A stretch of DNA of 64,000 bases from a virus: the IMG/VR virus record IMGVR_UViG_3300034061_002572, positions 58,644 to 122,643 of that record; one strand, given 5' to 3'. Numbering within the stretch: the stretch's first letter is position 1; each line of letters begins with the position of its first letter. Below are positions 25,509-33,191 of the stretch, in pieces. The notes under the pieces are model-generated. The model made no database searches. It was not told the origin of the DNA and saw nothing but the letters and a program-made list of their open reading frames with translations. Both the position numbers and the translations under genes were made by a program.

Positions 25509-27710
25509 TTACTTTAAGTTTTTAAATGGTGATTTCTTAAATGATTGACCATTTGCAAGTTGCCCTCTTCCAACATGACGGAAAGGGCTTCTATTTAATT
25601 TAAACAAATTTTCTGACTTTTGCAAGTTTTTAGCTGCATCATCCATGATTGTTCTTCTTGAATATCCTCTGTTTGATTGTTGAATTTTCATAAATGCAAC
25701 CAGTGCACAGAATGAAACTAATCTATCCACGTTAACTCCATCTGCATATGCTCTCATTTCTTTGAGTAACATAGGATCTGGAATTCTTTCTATGCCATAC
25801 TTGGTTCTTACAATAGTACCGTCAGGTTTTGTTTCAACATCTAATTCTTCTTTAGTGTATTCAATTGCGTAACTTAAGAGATGAGACTTAAATAATGTTC
25901 CGGTATTTTTCCATCCATATTCCTGAAAAACATTTGCATTTGCTCCTAAATCTTTTAGGAACATAATCTGACTTTTTGGAACTAAGTACTTTTGTTTTTT
26001 TCTGGAGATCATGTATTGAATGAATAGAGATATGTTGTTCTCTATCACCGTCCATGCATTATACCATTCTATTATTAGCTCAAGTCTCTGATGTGTTTTA
26101 TTAATATCATCAAATCTACCACACCATGCAGCTACAATTTTATCTGGTTCAATGTATGTTTCAGTTTCTGTACCTGTTACTTTAGTTACTTCTATTGGAG
26201 CTTTCATTACATAGATAGAACATAATGATTCTGAAGTAGTTGTCTTACCTTCTGATACAGGGTCGATAGAAGCATAATACTGCCCAAATGCAGGATCTGG
26301 AATCGGTCTTTCCCATACCACTAACACACCTGTTTTATCTTCGGTACTTTTAGTAACTGGAAATTCCATAATAGGTCTTTTACTTGAAGCTTTTACAGTA
26401 GGTTTACCATCAGCATCTGTAGATATGTCTAAAAACTCATAGGCATACTCTTTATCTTCTATTCTTCTTTCTTGAGCTCCAACTAAATGAGATGGAAATA
26501 CAGATACAGTTCTATGATCAAATGCTTCTTTAATATTTCTTGGATGCTGTGATATCCTTAATTGGTAAGTTTCAGGATCCAGTTCTTTTTTCCAAGTTTC
26601 AAATTGTTTGTCTAAAGCTTCTAGAGCTTCTTTTATAAGAGAGTTGCCATACTTATCTATGTATGGTGGCATAGACCATTGTTCCGGAATAAATAATCCT
26701 GATAATCCTCTGGTACCTTTCTCATCTAATAAGTCTGTTTCTACGGCATATATATCACTATCTAATGGTTTAAGTATCATTTTTCTTAGTGGTTCACACT
26801 GTGATAAATCACCTACTGATCCTGCAGCAATAAACATTCCTGTAGTAATAAGTCCTGATCTCATTGCAGGTCTCATATACTCATATGTCTGATCCATCTT
26901 TGGGGCAATTCCAGCCTCTTCATGGAAGAAGTATTTAACTGGACCCCCGACACCATTTGTAGGATCTTTCTCAAATGACATTCCTTGCATAGTACCCTTT
27001 AGACCCACTTCTGTTTTTCTATCACCTTTTCTTACTTCAATCTTTTGCTGCCACATTAAGACTTTGTCTGGAGACATTGGACGGTACCATGCAGTATGCT
27101 CATTAAGGAAGGCAGCATATTCCGATAAGAACTTCCAAGAACCTTTCTCATTAATATAGTCTTTAAGACTAGCACCCATTTTCAAAGTAACTCCTGGTTC
27201 AAACCATAACTGATTAAGTAGTTTAGATATATGAAAGTATGAAGATGCAATCTGACGTTTCTTTAAAATAGCTACATGTTTGTAGTTTAATTCAGCAAGT
27301 AGTTCATATAATGCCATATGATACTGAGCATCCCTAATTTTAGCAAAGTCAAACTTTTGTTGTTCCTTATCAAAGATTGGTAAAAAGTTTAACCACATAT
27401 AATAATCCCTGGTAAGATACCATTTCTTATTTCCATTTATGTAGAATACACCTTTTCTACATTTAGTTTTCTGATCATCCCAATAAGCTATAAAATCTTT
27501 AGATTTAAATGGAGCTGTACAGTAAACATTTTTAGTTCTAAATGCTGTAGCTTGTTCATTAAATAAATAAGAAGTGTCATCAAAGTCATATTTACCTGGT
27601 TCAGTAAATATATCTGCTATTGCTCTAGAAAACTCTTCTCTAGAATCATAAGATACAGTAGTCCATGTACCATTATCCCAACAAGGTATATCTTGAAAAA
27701 TTTCACTCAT
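25509..27710 (-). CDS. terL: Terminase large subunit
   Basis: A protein of 733 residues with ATPase and nuclease halves. A P-loop-like segment lies at 149-158 (LKKRQIASSY), which lacks the usual GK[ST] but resembles the shifted lysine form in phage lambda terminase. The Walker B-like strand is KYFFHEEAG (about 259-267). The nuclease half begins near 475 with YYASIDPVSEG, giving the first acidic residue at D483, and ends with DGVNVDRLVSF (D662), as expected for the RNase H-like fold. It packages DNA through the portal encoded next door. Confidence 0.9.
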   Translation of the reverse strand: MSEIFQDIPCWDNGTWTTVSYDSREEFSRAIADIFTEPGKYDFDDTSYLFNEQATAFRTKNVYCTAPFKSKDFIAYWDDQKTKCRKGVFYINGNKKWYLTRDYYMWLNFLPIFDKEQQKFDFAKIRDAQYHMALYELLAELNYKHVAILKKRQIASSYFHISKLLNQLWFEPGVTLKMGASLKDYINEKGSWKFLSEYAAFLNEHTAWYRPMSPDKVLMWQQKIEVRKGDRKTEVGLKGTMQGMSFEKDPTNGVGGPVKYFFHEEAGIAPKMDQTYEYMRPAMRSGLITTGMFIAAGSVGDLSQCEPLRKMILKPLDSDIYAVETDLLDEKGTRGLSGLFIPEQWSMPPYIDKYGNSLIKEALEALDKQFETWKKELDPETYQLRISQHPRNIKEAFDHRTVSVFPSHLVGAQERRIEDKEYAYEFLDISTDADGKPTVKASSKRPIMEFPVTKSTEDKTGVLVVWERPIPDPAFGQYYASIDPVSEGKTTTSESLCSIYVMKAPIEVTKVTGTETETYIEPDKIVAAWCGRFDDINKTHQRLELIIEWYNAWTVIENNISLFIQYMISRKKQKYLVPKSQIMFLKDLGANANVFQEYGWKNTGTLFKSHLLSYAIEYTKEELDVETKPDGTIVRTKYGIERIPDPMLLKEMRAYADGVNVDRLVSFCALVAFMKIQQSNRGYSRRTIMDDAAKNLQKSENLFKLNRSPFRHVGRGQLANGQSFKKSPFKNLK

Positions 27711-27712
27711 CT

Positions 27713-28228
27713 TTATTGATCATATGCCATACCTATTCCTCCGCGCACTTTACTAGATTGTTCTTCTTGTAAGTCTTTATAAACTCCTTTAAATGAGGCT
27801 CTTATCTGGTCAAAATTCTTTGCGGCTGCAACAAGTGAATTAATATTACCATCTCTTCCTGCAGTAATTGTTGTAGTCTCCATATATTTTGCTAATCTGT
27901 CTAACATAGATGCAATACCTTTATACGCTCTAGATGTAGGTGTTTCATACATTCTTTCACAAAACCTTAATGCATCAAATATAGTTTTGTCTTCAGTAGA
28001 GAATTCAGCTTCTATTTCTCTTATAATTAACATTTCTTTTTCAGCTTCCGGAGTATGAAAGAAAGGATTCATATCTGGATTAGGACAAGTCATATAGAAT
28101 AAGTACTGATATATCTTTAGATAATCATCCGGATATTCATCCATAACATCTTTAAGAGCTTTCAGTGTATAACAATGTTCTGTAGGAATAACAGTATTGT
28201 TTTGTACATCAAATAGTTTTATAAGCAT
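27713..28228 (-). CDS. Conserved packaging-region protein of unknown function
   Basis: A protein of 171 residues from the ATG at 28228, two bases after the stop of the nuclease gene; longer readings would overlap that gene. The protein is helical with an acidic first half and a conserved-looking MYETPTSRAYKGIASMLDRLAKYM segment (around 97-120). Placement immediately before TerL suggests a possible small terminase subunit or a packaging helper, but I see no helix-turn-helix. Confidence 0.6.
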   Translation of the reverse strand: MLIKLFDVQNNTVIPTEHCYTLKALKDVMDEYPDDYLKIYQYLFYMTCPNPDMNPFFHTPEAEKEMLIIREIEAEFSTEDKTIFDALRFCERMYETPTSRAYKGIASMLDRLAKYMETTTITAGRDGNINSLVAAAKNFDQIRASFKGVYKDLQEEQSSKVRGGIGMAYDQ

Positions 28229-28229
28229 T

Positions 28230-29060
28230 TTACTTCTTTTTAATTTTATCTTTATTATCACGCAAGTAATGCATAATAGCCATAACTTCATCAATTAAAT
28301 AAGGTACCTGAATTGGTATAACTTCTTTTACTATTGGTTCTCCATTTTTATCTAGTTTGCTTATTGGATATCCCCAGTCATCTTCTTTTTCTACTTCAAA
28401 TGTAATATGATGTATATAAATATTTCCAGCTTTTAATTTAGGATTATGCTTTAGTATAATATACATATAAATACTGAGCTGTAATGCATAATGATAAAAG
28501 TTACAGTCATCTAATGTGTCTACTGGAAATACCATTTTTTCTGATTGACCTTCCCAGTTTATATAAGATTCTTTTTTAATCTCTTTGTTAGTTTTGTAGT
28601 CAATGATATTTACTTTACCATTGACTACTTCTACTAAATCTGATTGTCCACAGATACCAACTGATCTAAGATAGACCATATGTTCTGGATACACGCCTGG
28701 TTCTAATTTTTGAGAAGGAGCAATTTTAACTCCATCTTTTAATTCTACTGGAGAAAATATAGGAACCGTAACACCCTCTCTTTCTATTGATGCTAAAGAA
28801 CATAAATCAGCTTCTCTCTGATTATGATACCAAGTACCTAACATAAGAGATCTGTCAGATTCATTGGTCCAAATCTGTTGAATAATTTCAGGACTAACTC
28901 CGGACCACTTAGACTTTTTAGATTTGGAAACTTTCTCAGCAACTTTCTTTGCATCAAAAGGTTTTTTAAAATGGGAAACAAGTGTTGTCACACTTATCCA
29001 GTCTATAGCTTCTCCATCTATACTGGAGTAACTATGATTATCTGCATTAAACTTTATCAT
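28230..29060 (-). CDS. PD-(D/E)XK nuclease, RecB/Cas4-like
   Basis: A protein of 276 residues. The catalytic pattern is complete: GTWYHNQRE (H79, E83), GICGQSDLVE (D141), IIDYKTNK (D154, K156) and QLSIYMYI downstream. This is the RecB/Cas4 type of DNA nuclease used by phages in recombination, replication or DNA processing. The start at 29060 was chosen because ATGA overlaps the stop of the upstream zinc-ribbon gene. It lacks the C-terminal Cys cluster of Cas4. Close linkage to TerL suggests a link to packaging or DNA end processing. Confidence 0.85.
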   Translation of the reverse strand: MIKFNADNHSYSSIDGEAIDWISVTTLVSHFKKPFDAKKVAEKVSKSKKSKWSGVSPEIIQQIWTNESDRSLMLGTWYHNQREADLCSLASIEREGVTVPIFSPVELKDGVKIAPSQKLEPGVYPEHMVYLRSVGICGQSDLVEVVNGKVNIIDYKTNKEIKKESYINWEGQSEKMVFPVDTLDDCNFYHYALQLSIYMYIILKHNPKLKAGNIYIHHITFEVEKEDDWGYPISKLDKNGEPIVKEVIPIQVPYLIDEVMAIMHYLRDNKDKIKKK

Positions 29061-29359
29061 AACTTTTCCAATTCTTCTTCTTGATCTTCTGTAGCTATAG
29101 CATCCCATTTACCTAATGGGCACTCTGATGATAATGATCTGGTTTTAAATGCTAATGAACATCCACACTCAGCACAACAAGGCTGTGTTTTCTTTACAGC
29201 ACACTCTTTACCTTTAGTATCTAAGTGTTCACAGTCATCACAGATATCATGTCTCATCCGTGCTATGTCTTCTACAAACTCATCTCTAATAATAGAGTTT
29301 TTAATTCCTTCCAGGATTCCTTTTCTATTCTCCCAGATTGTTTTCAGTACTGCTCTCAT
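29057..29359 (-). CDS. Small Cys-rich zinc-binding protein
   Basis: A protein of 100 residues. After a helical N-terminus there is a Cys-rich block: CDDCEHLD, then CAVKKTQPCCAECGC, then SLSSECPLGKW (about residues 39-86). This fits a two-site zinc ribbon and recalls a family common in Bacteroidota phages beside the packaging genes. It overlaps the nuclease gene by 4 bases. Function unknown. Confidence 0.75.
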   Translation of the reverse strand: MRAVLKTIWENRKGILEGIKNSIIRDEFVEDIARMRHDICDDCEHLDTKGKECAVKKTQPCCAECGCSLAFKTRSLSSECPLGKWDAIATEDQEEELEKL

Positions 29360-29714
29360 CTTTATTTCTTTTAAATTCTAATTTTCTTATTTCTTCTAAA
29401 CTTATTTTGTGCTCAAGTTCAATTAATAAAGAAAGCTTATTCTCAATCATCTTTCTATTATAATATGCACCATAGGTAGATGTATCATGGTTTTCTAAAC
29501 TCTTAGTGTATTTTGGAATTGATTTTCTTACTAATCCACTTTTTGCAACAAAATGTCCAAGACCTTCTACATTAATCCTTGGATGTGCTAGACTGCTCAA
29601 AGTTTTTCTTAACTCCCCATAATAAAATTCAACAATATCTTGAATCATATTTGGATTTTCATTTAACTGCTCTGCTAAATCTTTGTATAGACTACTGGAC
29701 TTCTTCGGTATCAT
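29325..29714 (-). CDS. HU/IHF-like DNA-binding protein
   Basis: A protein of 129 residues. Residues about 8-70 fit the HU fold: two helices (LYKDLAEQLNENPNMIQDIVEFYYGELRKTL as the helical part) followed by the beta turn HPRINVEGLGHFVAKSG, then an arm with KSIPKYTKSL. A Lys/Glu helix follows. crAss-like phages carry a pair of IHF-like proteins, and the other candidate here is at 4589. It may bend DNA during packaging or be a virion component. It overlaps the neighbouring genes on both sides. Confidence 0.6.
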   Translation of the reverse strand: MIPKKSSSLYKDLAEQLNENPNMIQDIVEFYYGELRKTLSSLAHPRINVEGLGHFVAKSGLVRKSIPKYTKSLENHDTSTYGAYYNRKMIENKLSLLIELEHKISLEEIRKLEFKRNKDESSTENNLGE

Positions 29715-30072
29715 TCCCTAAAATTTTATAGTCTAATAGTAAGGTTCCTTCAGTTTGAATTTGTAGGGTGGGATTTAGTAATATTTGTTTTTTGTTTTCT
29801 GAGTCTTTAACTACTAATCCACTTTTTTCAGCTTTATTAATACAATTTCTAACTGTTTGAGGAGATTTAAATATCCAGTCTTCTTCTGAAGATGCATCAT
29901 AACAAAAATGAGTAAGTTCAATTGGTTGATTGAAACTTAATAACGTTAAACAGTTAAGATCAGATTCACTCACTGTAATACGGTTAATATAACAGTGAGT
30001 TAAAATCTGAAATTTCACTACATCCCACTTTGGCATTCTAATACGTTTCTGTACTTGATTGACAAGGGCCAT
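29692..30072 (-). CDS. Winged-helix-like DNA-binding protein
   Basis: A protein of 126 residues. The region IFKSPQTVRNCINKAEKSGLVVKDSENKKQILLNP (about 70-104, located by its SPQTVRN and GLVV elements) looks like a recognition helix followed by a beta wing. The first half is helical with LNCLTLLSF. The family is familiar from Bacteroidota phages, next to packaging genes. It could be a regulator or a small terminase-type DNA recogniser; neither is proven. Confidence 0.6.
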   Translation of the reverse strand: MALVNQVQKRIRMPKWDVVKFQILTHCYINRITVSESDLNCLTLLSFNQPIELTHFCYDASSEEDWIFKSPQTVRNCINKAEKSGLVVKDSENKKQILLNPTLQIQTEGTLLLDYKILGNDTEEVQ

Positions 30073-30075
30073 GTC

Positions 30076-30381
30076 TTATGATTTTTTTAACTTTCTCTCC
30101 TTTGGTGCATTTAGAGATTCTGTTTCTTGTTCAACTTCTGAGTCATCTTCATTTTGTCCATGCTCTGATTGAGATTGCATAAGCATACCAAATTGTACTT
30201 GGATGCTTGCTCTTTTAAATCTTACCTCATCTATTTTAGCCAATATACTTTCATACTCATATTGTGCATTTAAATAAGGTAATGAGTCCGTGTAAAAAGA
30301 AAGCATTTCTTCTTTTCTTTTTGCTAACTCTTCTGGAGACAATTGCTCCATTTCATCTGTTTGTTGGTTTAAATTTTCCAT
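30076..30381 (-). CDS. Small acidic coiled-coil protein
   Basis: A protein of 101 residues from the ATG at 30381, preceded by an A-rich leader and a TATATTTG box. Residues 10-70 are helical (EELAKRKEEMLSFY, EYESILAKIDEVRFKRASIQVQF), followed by an acidic Glu/Ser tail with a Lys-rich end. It is first after a terminator, so it may head the packaging transcript. Function unknown. Confidence 0.65.
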   Translation of the reverse strand: MENLNQQTDEMEQLSPEELAKRKEEMLSFYTDSLPYLNAQYEYESILAKIDEVRFKRASIQVQFGMLMQSQSEHGQNEDDSEVEQETESLNAPKERKLKKS

Positions 30382-30395
30382 TTTATATATTTTAA

Positions 30396-30403
30396 GTTTA
30401 GAC
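30396..30403 (-). promoter_or_regulatory. Candidate Bacteroidota-type promoter (TATATTTG)
   Basis: On the minus strand TATATTTG fits the Bacteroidota -7 element TAnnTTTG. It lies between the terminator at 30443-30471 and the ATG at 30381. No clear -33 TTG element is seen at the usual distance, so this is a weak call. Confidence 0.4.
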
Positions 30404-30442
30404 AAATATACAATAAAAGTTTAAACTAGATATATTTAAAAT

Positions 30443-30471
30443 AAAAAATCCAGGCATAGAAAATACCTGGA
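30443..30471 (-). terminator. Intrinsic terminator after 30491-30802 gene
   Basis: On the minus strand a TCCAGG/CCTGGA stem with an 11-base loop is followed by TTTTTTATTTT. It separates the lysis-side genes from the packaging genes. Confidence 0.85.
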
Positions 30472-30490
30472 GCACTTAAATTAGTATGTA

Positions 30491-30802
30491 TTATTTTTTT
30501 CTAGCTACAGCTCCGCCCTTTTTCTGTTTATTGAGATTTTCAAAACCTTTATAGGCAGCTATCCCAGTACCAATGCTTGCTAATGTACCAAGAAAACCTA
30601 CACCAGCTTGTTCTACAGCTTTACCTATTTTTTTAAAAGTTTTTCTACAAGATTTTTTAAATCTATCACCAGGACCACATTGTTCAGTAGCACCACCAGC
30701 GGCATAACTTTTCATTGGTCTAATCATTGATTTAGCTCCACCTTTTTGCATTGACTTACAAAATGCTGTAGCATCTGTAACTCCTTTTAGTCCATGTTTC
30801 AT
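30491..30802 (-). CDS. Basic K-G-G protein with hydrophobic segment
   Basis: A protein of 103 residues: KSMQKGGAKS near residue 18, AAGGATEQCGPGDRFKKSC, a hydrophobic stretch VGFLGTLASIGTGIAAYKG (about 68-86), then NKQKKGGAVARKK. It is clearly related in style to the basic array at 14874-18631 but lies 12 kb upstream in the same transcription direction. A membrane-active or virion role is possible. Function unknown. Confidence 0.65.
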   Translation of the reverse strand: MKHGLKGVTDATAFCKSMQKGGAKSMIRPMKSYAAGGATEQCGPGDRFKKSCRKTFKKIGKAVEQAGVGFLGTLASIGTGIAAYKGFENLNKQKKGGAVARKK

Positions 30803-30803
30803 G

Positions 30804-30962
30804 TTATCTATTTTTTATAGTAAAATTTAAAATAGTAAGAAGGTAAAATTCTCTAGATAAATCTAGCTCTAATGTAAATACATCTAATGTTGAGATTCTT
30901 AATCTTAGCATTAGTTTATCCCATTGTTTGCGGGAACCTTTCCAGTTATTTCTAAACTTCAT
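30804..30962 (-). CDS. Small ORF of 52 residues, probable gene
   Basis: An ATG at 30962 overlaps the upstream stop (TAATG) and the reading frame ends one base before the ATG of the next gene, so the spacing is that of an operon gene. The product is 52 residues, basic at the N-terminus (MKFRNNWKGSRKQWDKLMLRL), then more hydrophobic. No family recognised; the tight fit between neighbours is the main evidence. Confidence 0.55.
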   Translation of the reverse strand: MKFRNNWKGSRKQWDKLMLRLRISTLDVFTLELDLSREFYLLTILNFTIKNR

Positions 30963-31270
30963 TACTTCTTGTTTCTTTTAGCTAAATGTTTAAGTATCCA
31001 ACGGCTAAATGTAGTACCTATTGTTTTCAATGCTTTGTTATCAGCATCTACTGTAACTTTAGAACCTTCAGCAGTTTTTTCTACTGTAACATCTAATTTA
31101 GGAGTATCAATAGTTACATGTTGTTCTGTTTCTGTAGCATGTACTTCTACATCTACTTTTGGAGTGTCTATAACTACATCCAAATTTTTCTTTTCTTTTC
31201 TAACGTAAGCTCTTTTAGTTTTTGTTTTTACTTCTAGCTCTACATTAACTTGTTTTTTCTTTCTTCCCAT
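30962..31270 (-). CDS. Small basic protein with beta repeats
   Basis: A protein of 102 residues with a very basic N-terminus (GRKKKQ), then a repeated VTIDTPKLDVTVE / VVIDTPKVDVEVH strand unit, and a C-terminal basic amphipathic helix (FSRWILKHLAKRNKK). The repeat suggests a small beta structure. Unknown function; it sits between the lysis cassette and the packaging genes. Confidence 0.6.
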   Translation of the reverse strand: MGRKKKQVNVELEVKTKTKRAYVRKEKKNLDVVIDTPKVDVEVHATETEQHVTIDTPKLDVTVEKTAEGSKVTVDADNKALKTIGTTFSRWILKHLAKRNKK

Positions 31271-31297
31271 TGTTAAAAGTTTTAGTTAATTAATATA

Positions 31298-31765
31298 CTA
31301 TGACCCTATCTCAAAATGCATCCAGTCATAATTCTTTTCTCTACCCAGGCTAATAAAGCCATGTTTGTAAAATATGTCTATCATCTGTTTATACTCAGGT
31401 CTTGCAAACCTAGCAGTCTTAGATGTTTCTTTTAAAGTGTTTCTGGCAGGATCTAAATCAATAGCAATTCCCCAAGAGTGTTTACTCCAAGCTGAACCAC
31501 CTCTCATTTTACGGAAATTAAAACAACCACCAAAAAGATCTATTCCTAATTCTTTAATTTTGGGTAAACCATAAGTTGCAAGGATATCTTTAAATACAGC
31601 CTCAAACTTATCAGCAACTAATCTATGACATCTTAGTCTAGTGACTGTTGTATCTAAATCCCAAGCTAATCTCATTGGGTAAGGCAGATTAACAGTAACA
31701 AGATATGCGGCTCCAGTTTCAGTTGGAGTTCCGTACTTCTTAATTGTCTGAGTTGTTGTCAACAT
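31298..31765 (-). CDS. M15-family peptidase, endolysin
   Basis: A protein of 155 residues from the ATG at 31765. The zinc-site pattern of M15 peptidases is present: [13 protein letters not shown] (H96, D103) and DWMHFE (H150), together with [10 protein letters not shown] upstream. These enzymes cleave peptidoglycan peptide bonds (VanY / L-alanyl-D-glutamate peptidase type). It overlaps the holin gene by 26 bases, a classic lysis cassette arrangement. Confidence 0.9.
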   Translation of the reverse strand: MLTTTQTIKKYGTPTETGAAYLVTVNLPYPMRLAWDLDTTVTRLRCHRLVADKFEAVFKDILATYGLPKIKELGIDLFGGCFNFRKMRGGSAWSKHSWGIAIDLDPARNTLKETSKTARFARPEYKQMIDIFYKHGFISLGREKNYDWMHFEIGS

Positions 31766-31988
31766 CTTCTTCTGTATTTGTTGGTTGGTCAATTGTCAGT
31801 TGGGATAATGTAGCAGCTACTGTTCCTGCTGTTACTACATATCCAGCTGCTGTGACTAATGCTGCTGGTAAAGTTACTGGAGCTGCAATAATTACTCCTG
31901 CTACTGCTCCGGCAACTATTGCTATTCTTTGCACCTTTTTCCAAAAGCTAGGGGTTGGTGCATCCCATCTTTGTTTTAATTGCTTCAT
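31740..31988 (-). CDS. Holin-like membrane protein
   Basis: A protein of 82 residues. A basic N-terminus ([20 protein letters not shown]) is followed by two hydrophobic segments, about 22-40 and 42-63, and an acidic tail. The KQRWDAPTP...FKKV type start is common in Bacteroidota phage holins. It lies between the coiled-coil membrane protein and the endolysin, overlapping both. Confidence 0.75.
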   Translation of the reverse strand: MKQLKQRWDAPTPSFWKKVQRIAIVAGAVAGVIIAAPVTLPAALVTAAGYVVTAGTVAATLSQLTIDQPTNTEEDVDNNSDN

Positions 31989-32284
31989 TTATTTAGTATA
32001 AATTGCTTCACTGCATCTGACAGTTCACTTACATTTTTTGCTAGATTTTTTATTTCTAGTTGAGTAAGCTCTTGGATAGCTTGGTATTTTAATTCTGAGC
32101 TCTGTTGAACTAGTTCTATTTTACCTTTAAGTTTTCCTAATTCTTCAGCTCTTTTTTGATCAGTTTGCATTAAAAGCTCTATGTCTTTTCTTGCATCCAA
32201 ATATGCTGTTCTTAAAAAAAATCCGAAAATAGTTAATATTGTTCCGGATATAAAAAGTATTAAAGTTAAAACCCAAGTTTCCAT
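31985..32284 (-). CDS. Small TM plus coiled-coil protein of the lysis cassette
   Basis: A protein of 99 residues from the ATG at 32284. It has an N-terminal transmembrane segment (WVLTLILFISGTILTIFGFFL) followed by a coiled coil rich in Glu, Lys and Gln. This layout fits an inner-membrane spanin or an antiholin-like protein, and it opens the lysis cassette. No second spanin subunit was recognised. Confidence 0.65.
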   Translation of the reverse strand: METWVLTLILFISGTILTIFGFFLRTAYLDARKDIELLMQTDQKRAEELGKLKGKIELVQQSSELKYQAIQELTQLEIKNLAKNVSELSDAVKQFILNK

Positions 32285-32307
32285 ACTGCACAAATAAATA
32301 ATTACAC

Positions 32308-32328
32308 TATAATATACAAAAAAATTTT
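32308..32328 (-). promoter_or_regulatory. Candidate late promoter motif copy, before lysis genes
   Basis: On the minus strand the sequence reads AAAATTTTTTTGTATATTATA and is followed by GTGT, as at 46488. It lies 23 bases before the ATG of the first lysis-cassette gene at 32284, in the only sizeable gap of this region. Confidence 0.55.
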
Positions 32329-32345
32329 GATATAAGTATAATTAC

Positions 32346-32657
32346 TTAGTTTAAATCTATAACAACTTCATAACCTTGTTGCTCATAAGCTATCTTAGCA
32401 TATTTATGAGCTGTCTCTAAAGATTGAACTTCACCTTCTTCAAGGTTAGATTTATAATTTCCAATAGGAACATCAGTATAAAGTATTTTACCTTCTGCAA
32501 ATGTCTCTGCATTAGCAAATGTTGCTACTTCACCTTCAATAGTGTTTCCTGGGAAATCACCTAAGAATCTAATTCTACCATAAACCTCTGGTAATTCAAT
32601 ACCTGTCCCTGAGATTGTAATCTTTTTTTCTTCTGTTGCTTTAATTAAAATTGCCAT
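32346..32657 (-). CDS. Small virion-associated protein, unknown
   Basis: A protein of 103 residues with a beta-rich first part (KITISGTGIELPEVYGRIRFLGDFPG) and a C-terminal helix (SLETAHKYAKIAYEQQGYEVVIDLN). It belongs to the end of the fibre array. I do not recognise it; a fibre-related accessory role is inferred from position. Confidence 0.65.
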   Translation of the reverse strand: MAILIKATEEKKITISGTGIELPEVYGRIRFLGDFPGNTIEGEVATFANAETFAEGKILYTDVPIGNYKSNLEEGEVQSLETAHKYAKIAYEQQGYEVVIDLN

Positions 32658-32685
32658 TGTTTTATTTTTTTTGCTAAATTAATAA

Positions 32686-32931
32686 TTAATTTTCAAAAGG
32701 TAGTGGTTGAGTTGTTACTTCAAATTTTGTTGGATCTCCTAATACTACTTTTAAACTTTCATCAAAAGTAATGTAATAAAAAATAGGATTGTCTAAAGTT
32801 GCTATTTGATAATCTGTCCAATTTTGTGTTACATCATCAGGTGCAATTGGAATACCATAATATGTATCACAAGTTTCTCTTGCATTAATAGCATCCTGTT
32901 CTGTAGTGTATTTGTATCCTGTTACTTCCAT
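32686..32931 (-). CDS. Small fibre-linked protein ending PLPFEN
   Basis: A protein of 81 residues, acidic and Tyr-rich, with NWTDYQIATLDNP in the middle. Its end PLPFEN resembles the end PPLFEN of the adjacent gene at 32937, suggesting a common short C-terminal motif. Such small genes often follow phage tail fibres and act as assembly helpers; this is inference. Confidence 0.6.
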   Translation of the reverse strand: MEVTGYKYTTEQDAINARETCDTYYGIPIAPDDVTQNWTDYQIATLDNPIFYYITFDESLKVVLGDPTKFEVTTQPLPFEN

Positions 32932-32936
32932 TGTAT

Positions 32937-33191
32937 TTAATTTTCAAAAAGTGGTGGTGTTGGTTTTGGTATATATTCAATCAATGGCAAATCTTTAACC
33001 CACATGAAATCAGGATTAACACATTGCTCCATTTCTTCAATTGATGTTATCCAATTGTCATTGACATCTTGTATAGAATTAAAATAAGAATCAGGTGCAT
33101 ACAATTGACCGAACATTTGGTCTTTTTGTACCTCTGTCAGTAAACCCACATAGGTTAACTTTTGTTCTGTTGTTAAATCTGTTAGTTTCAT
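32937..33191 (-). CDS. Small fibre-linked protein ending PPLFEN
   Basis: A protein of 84 residues, acidic, with IQDVNDNWITSIEEMEQC and a Pro-rich end terminating PPLFEN. It overlaps the stop of the fibre gene at 33188 (ATGA-type), so it is translated with it. A chaperone or cap for that fibre is possible. Confidence 0.6.
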   Translation of the reverse strand: MKLTDLTTEQKLTYVGLLTEVQKDQMFGQLYAPDSYFNSIQDVNDNWITSIEEMEQCVNPDFMWVKDLPLIEYIPKPTPPLFEN

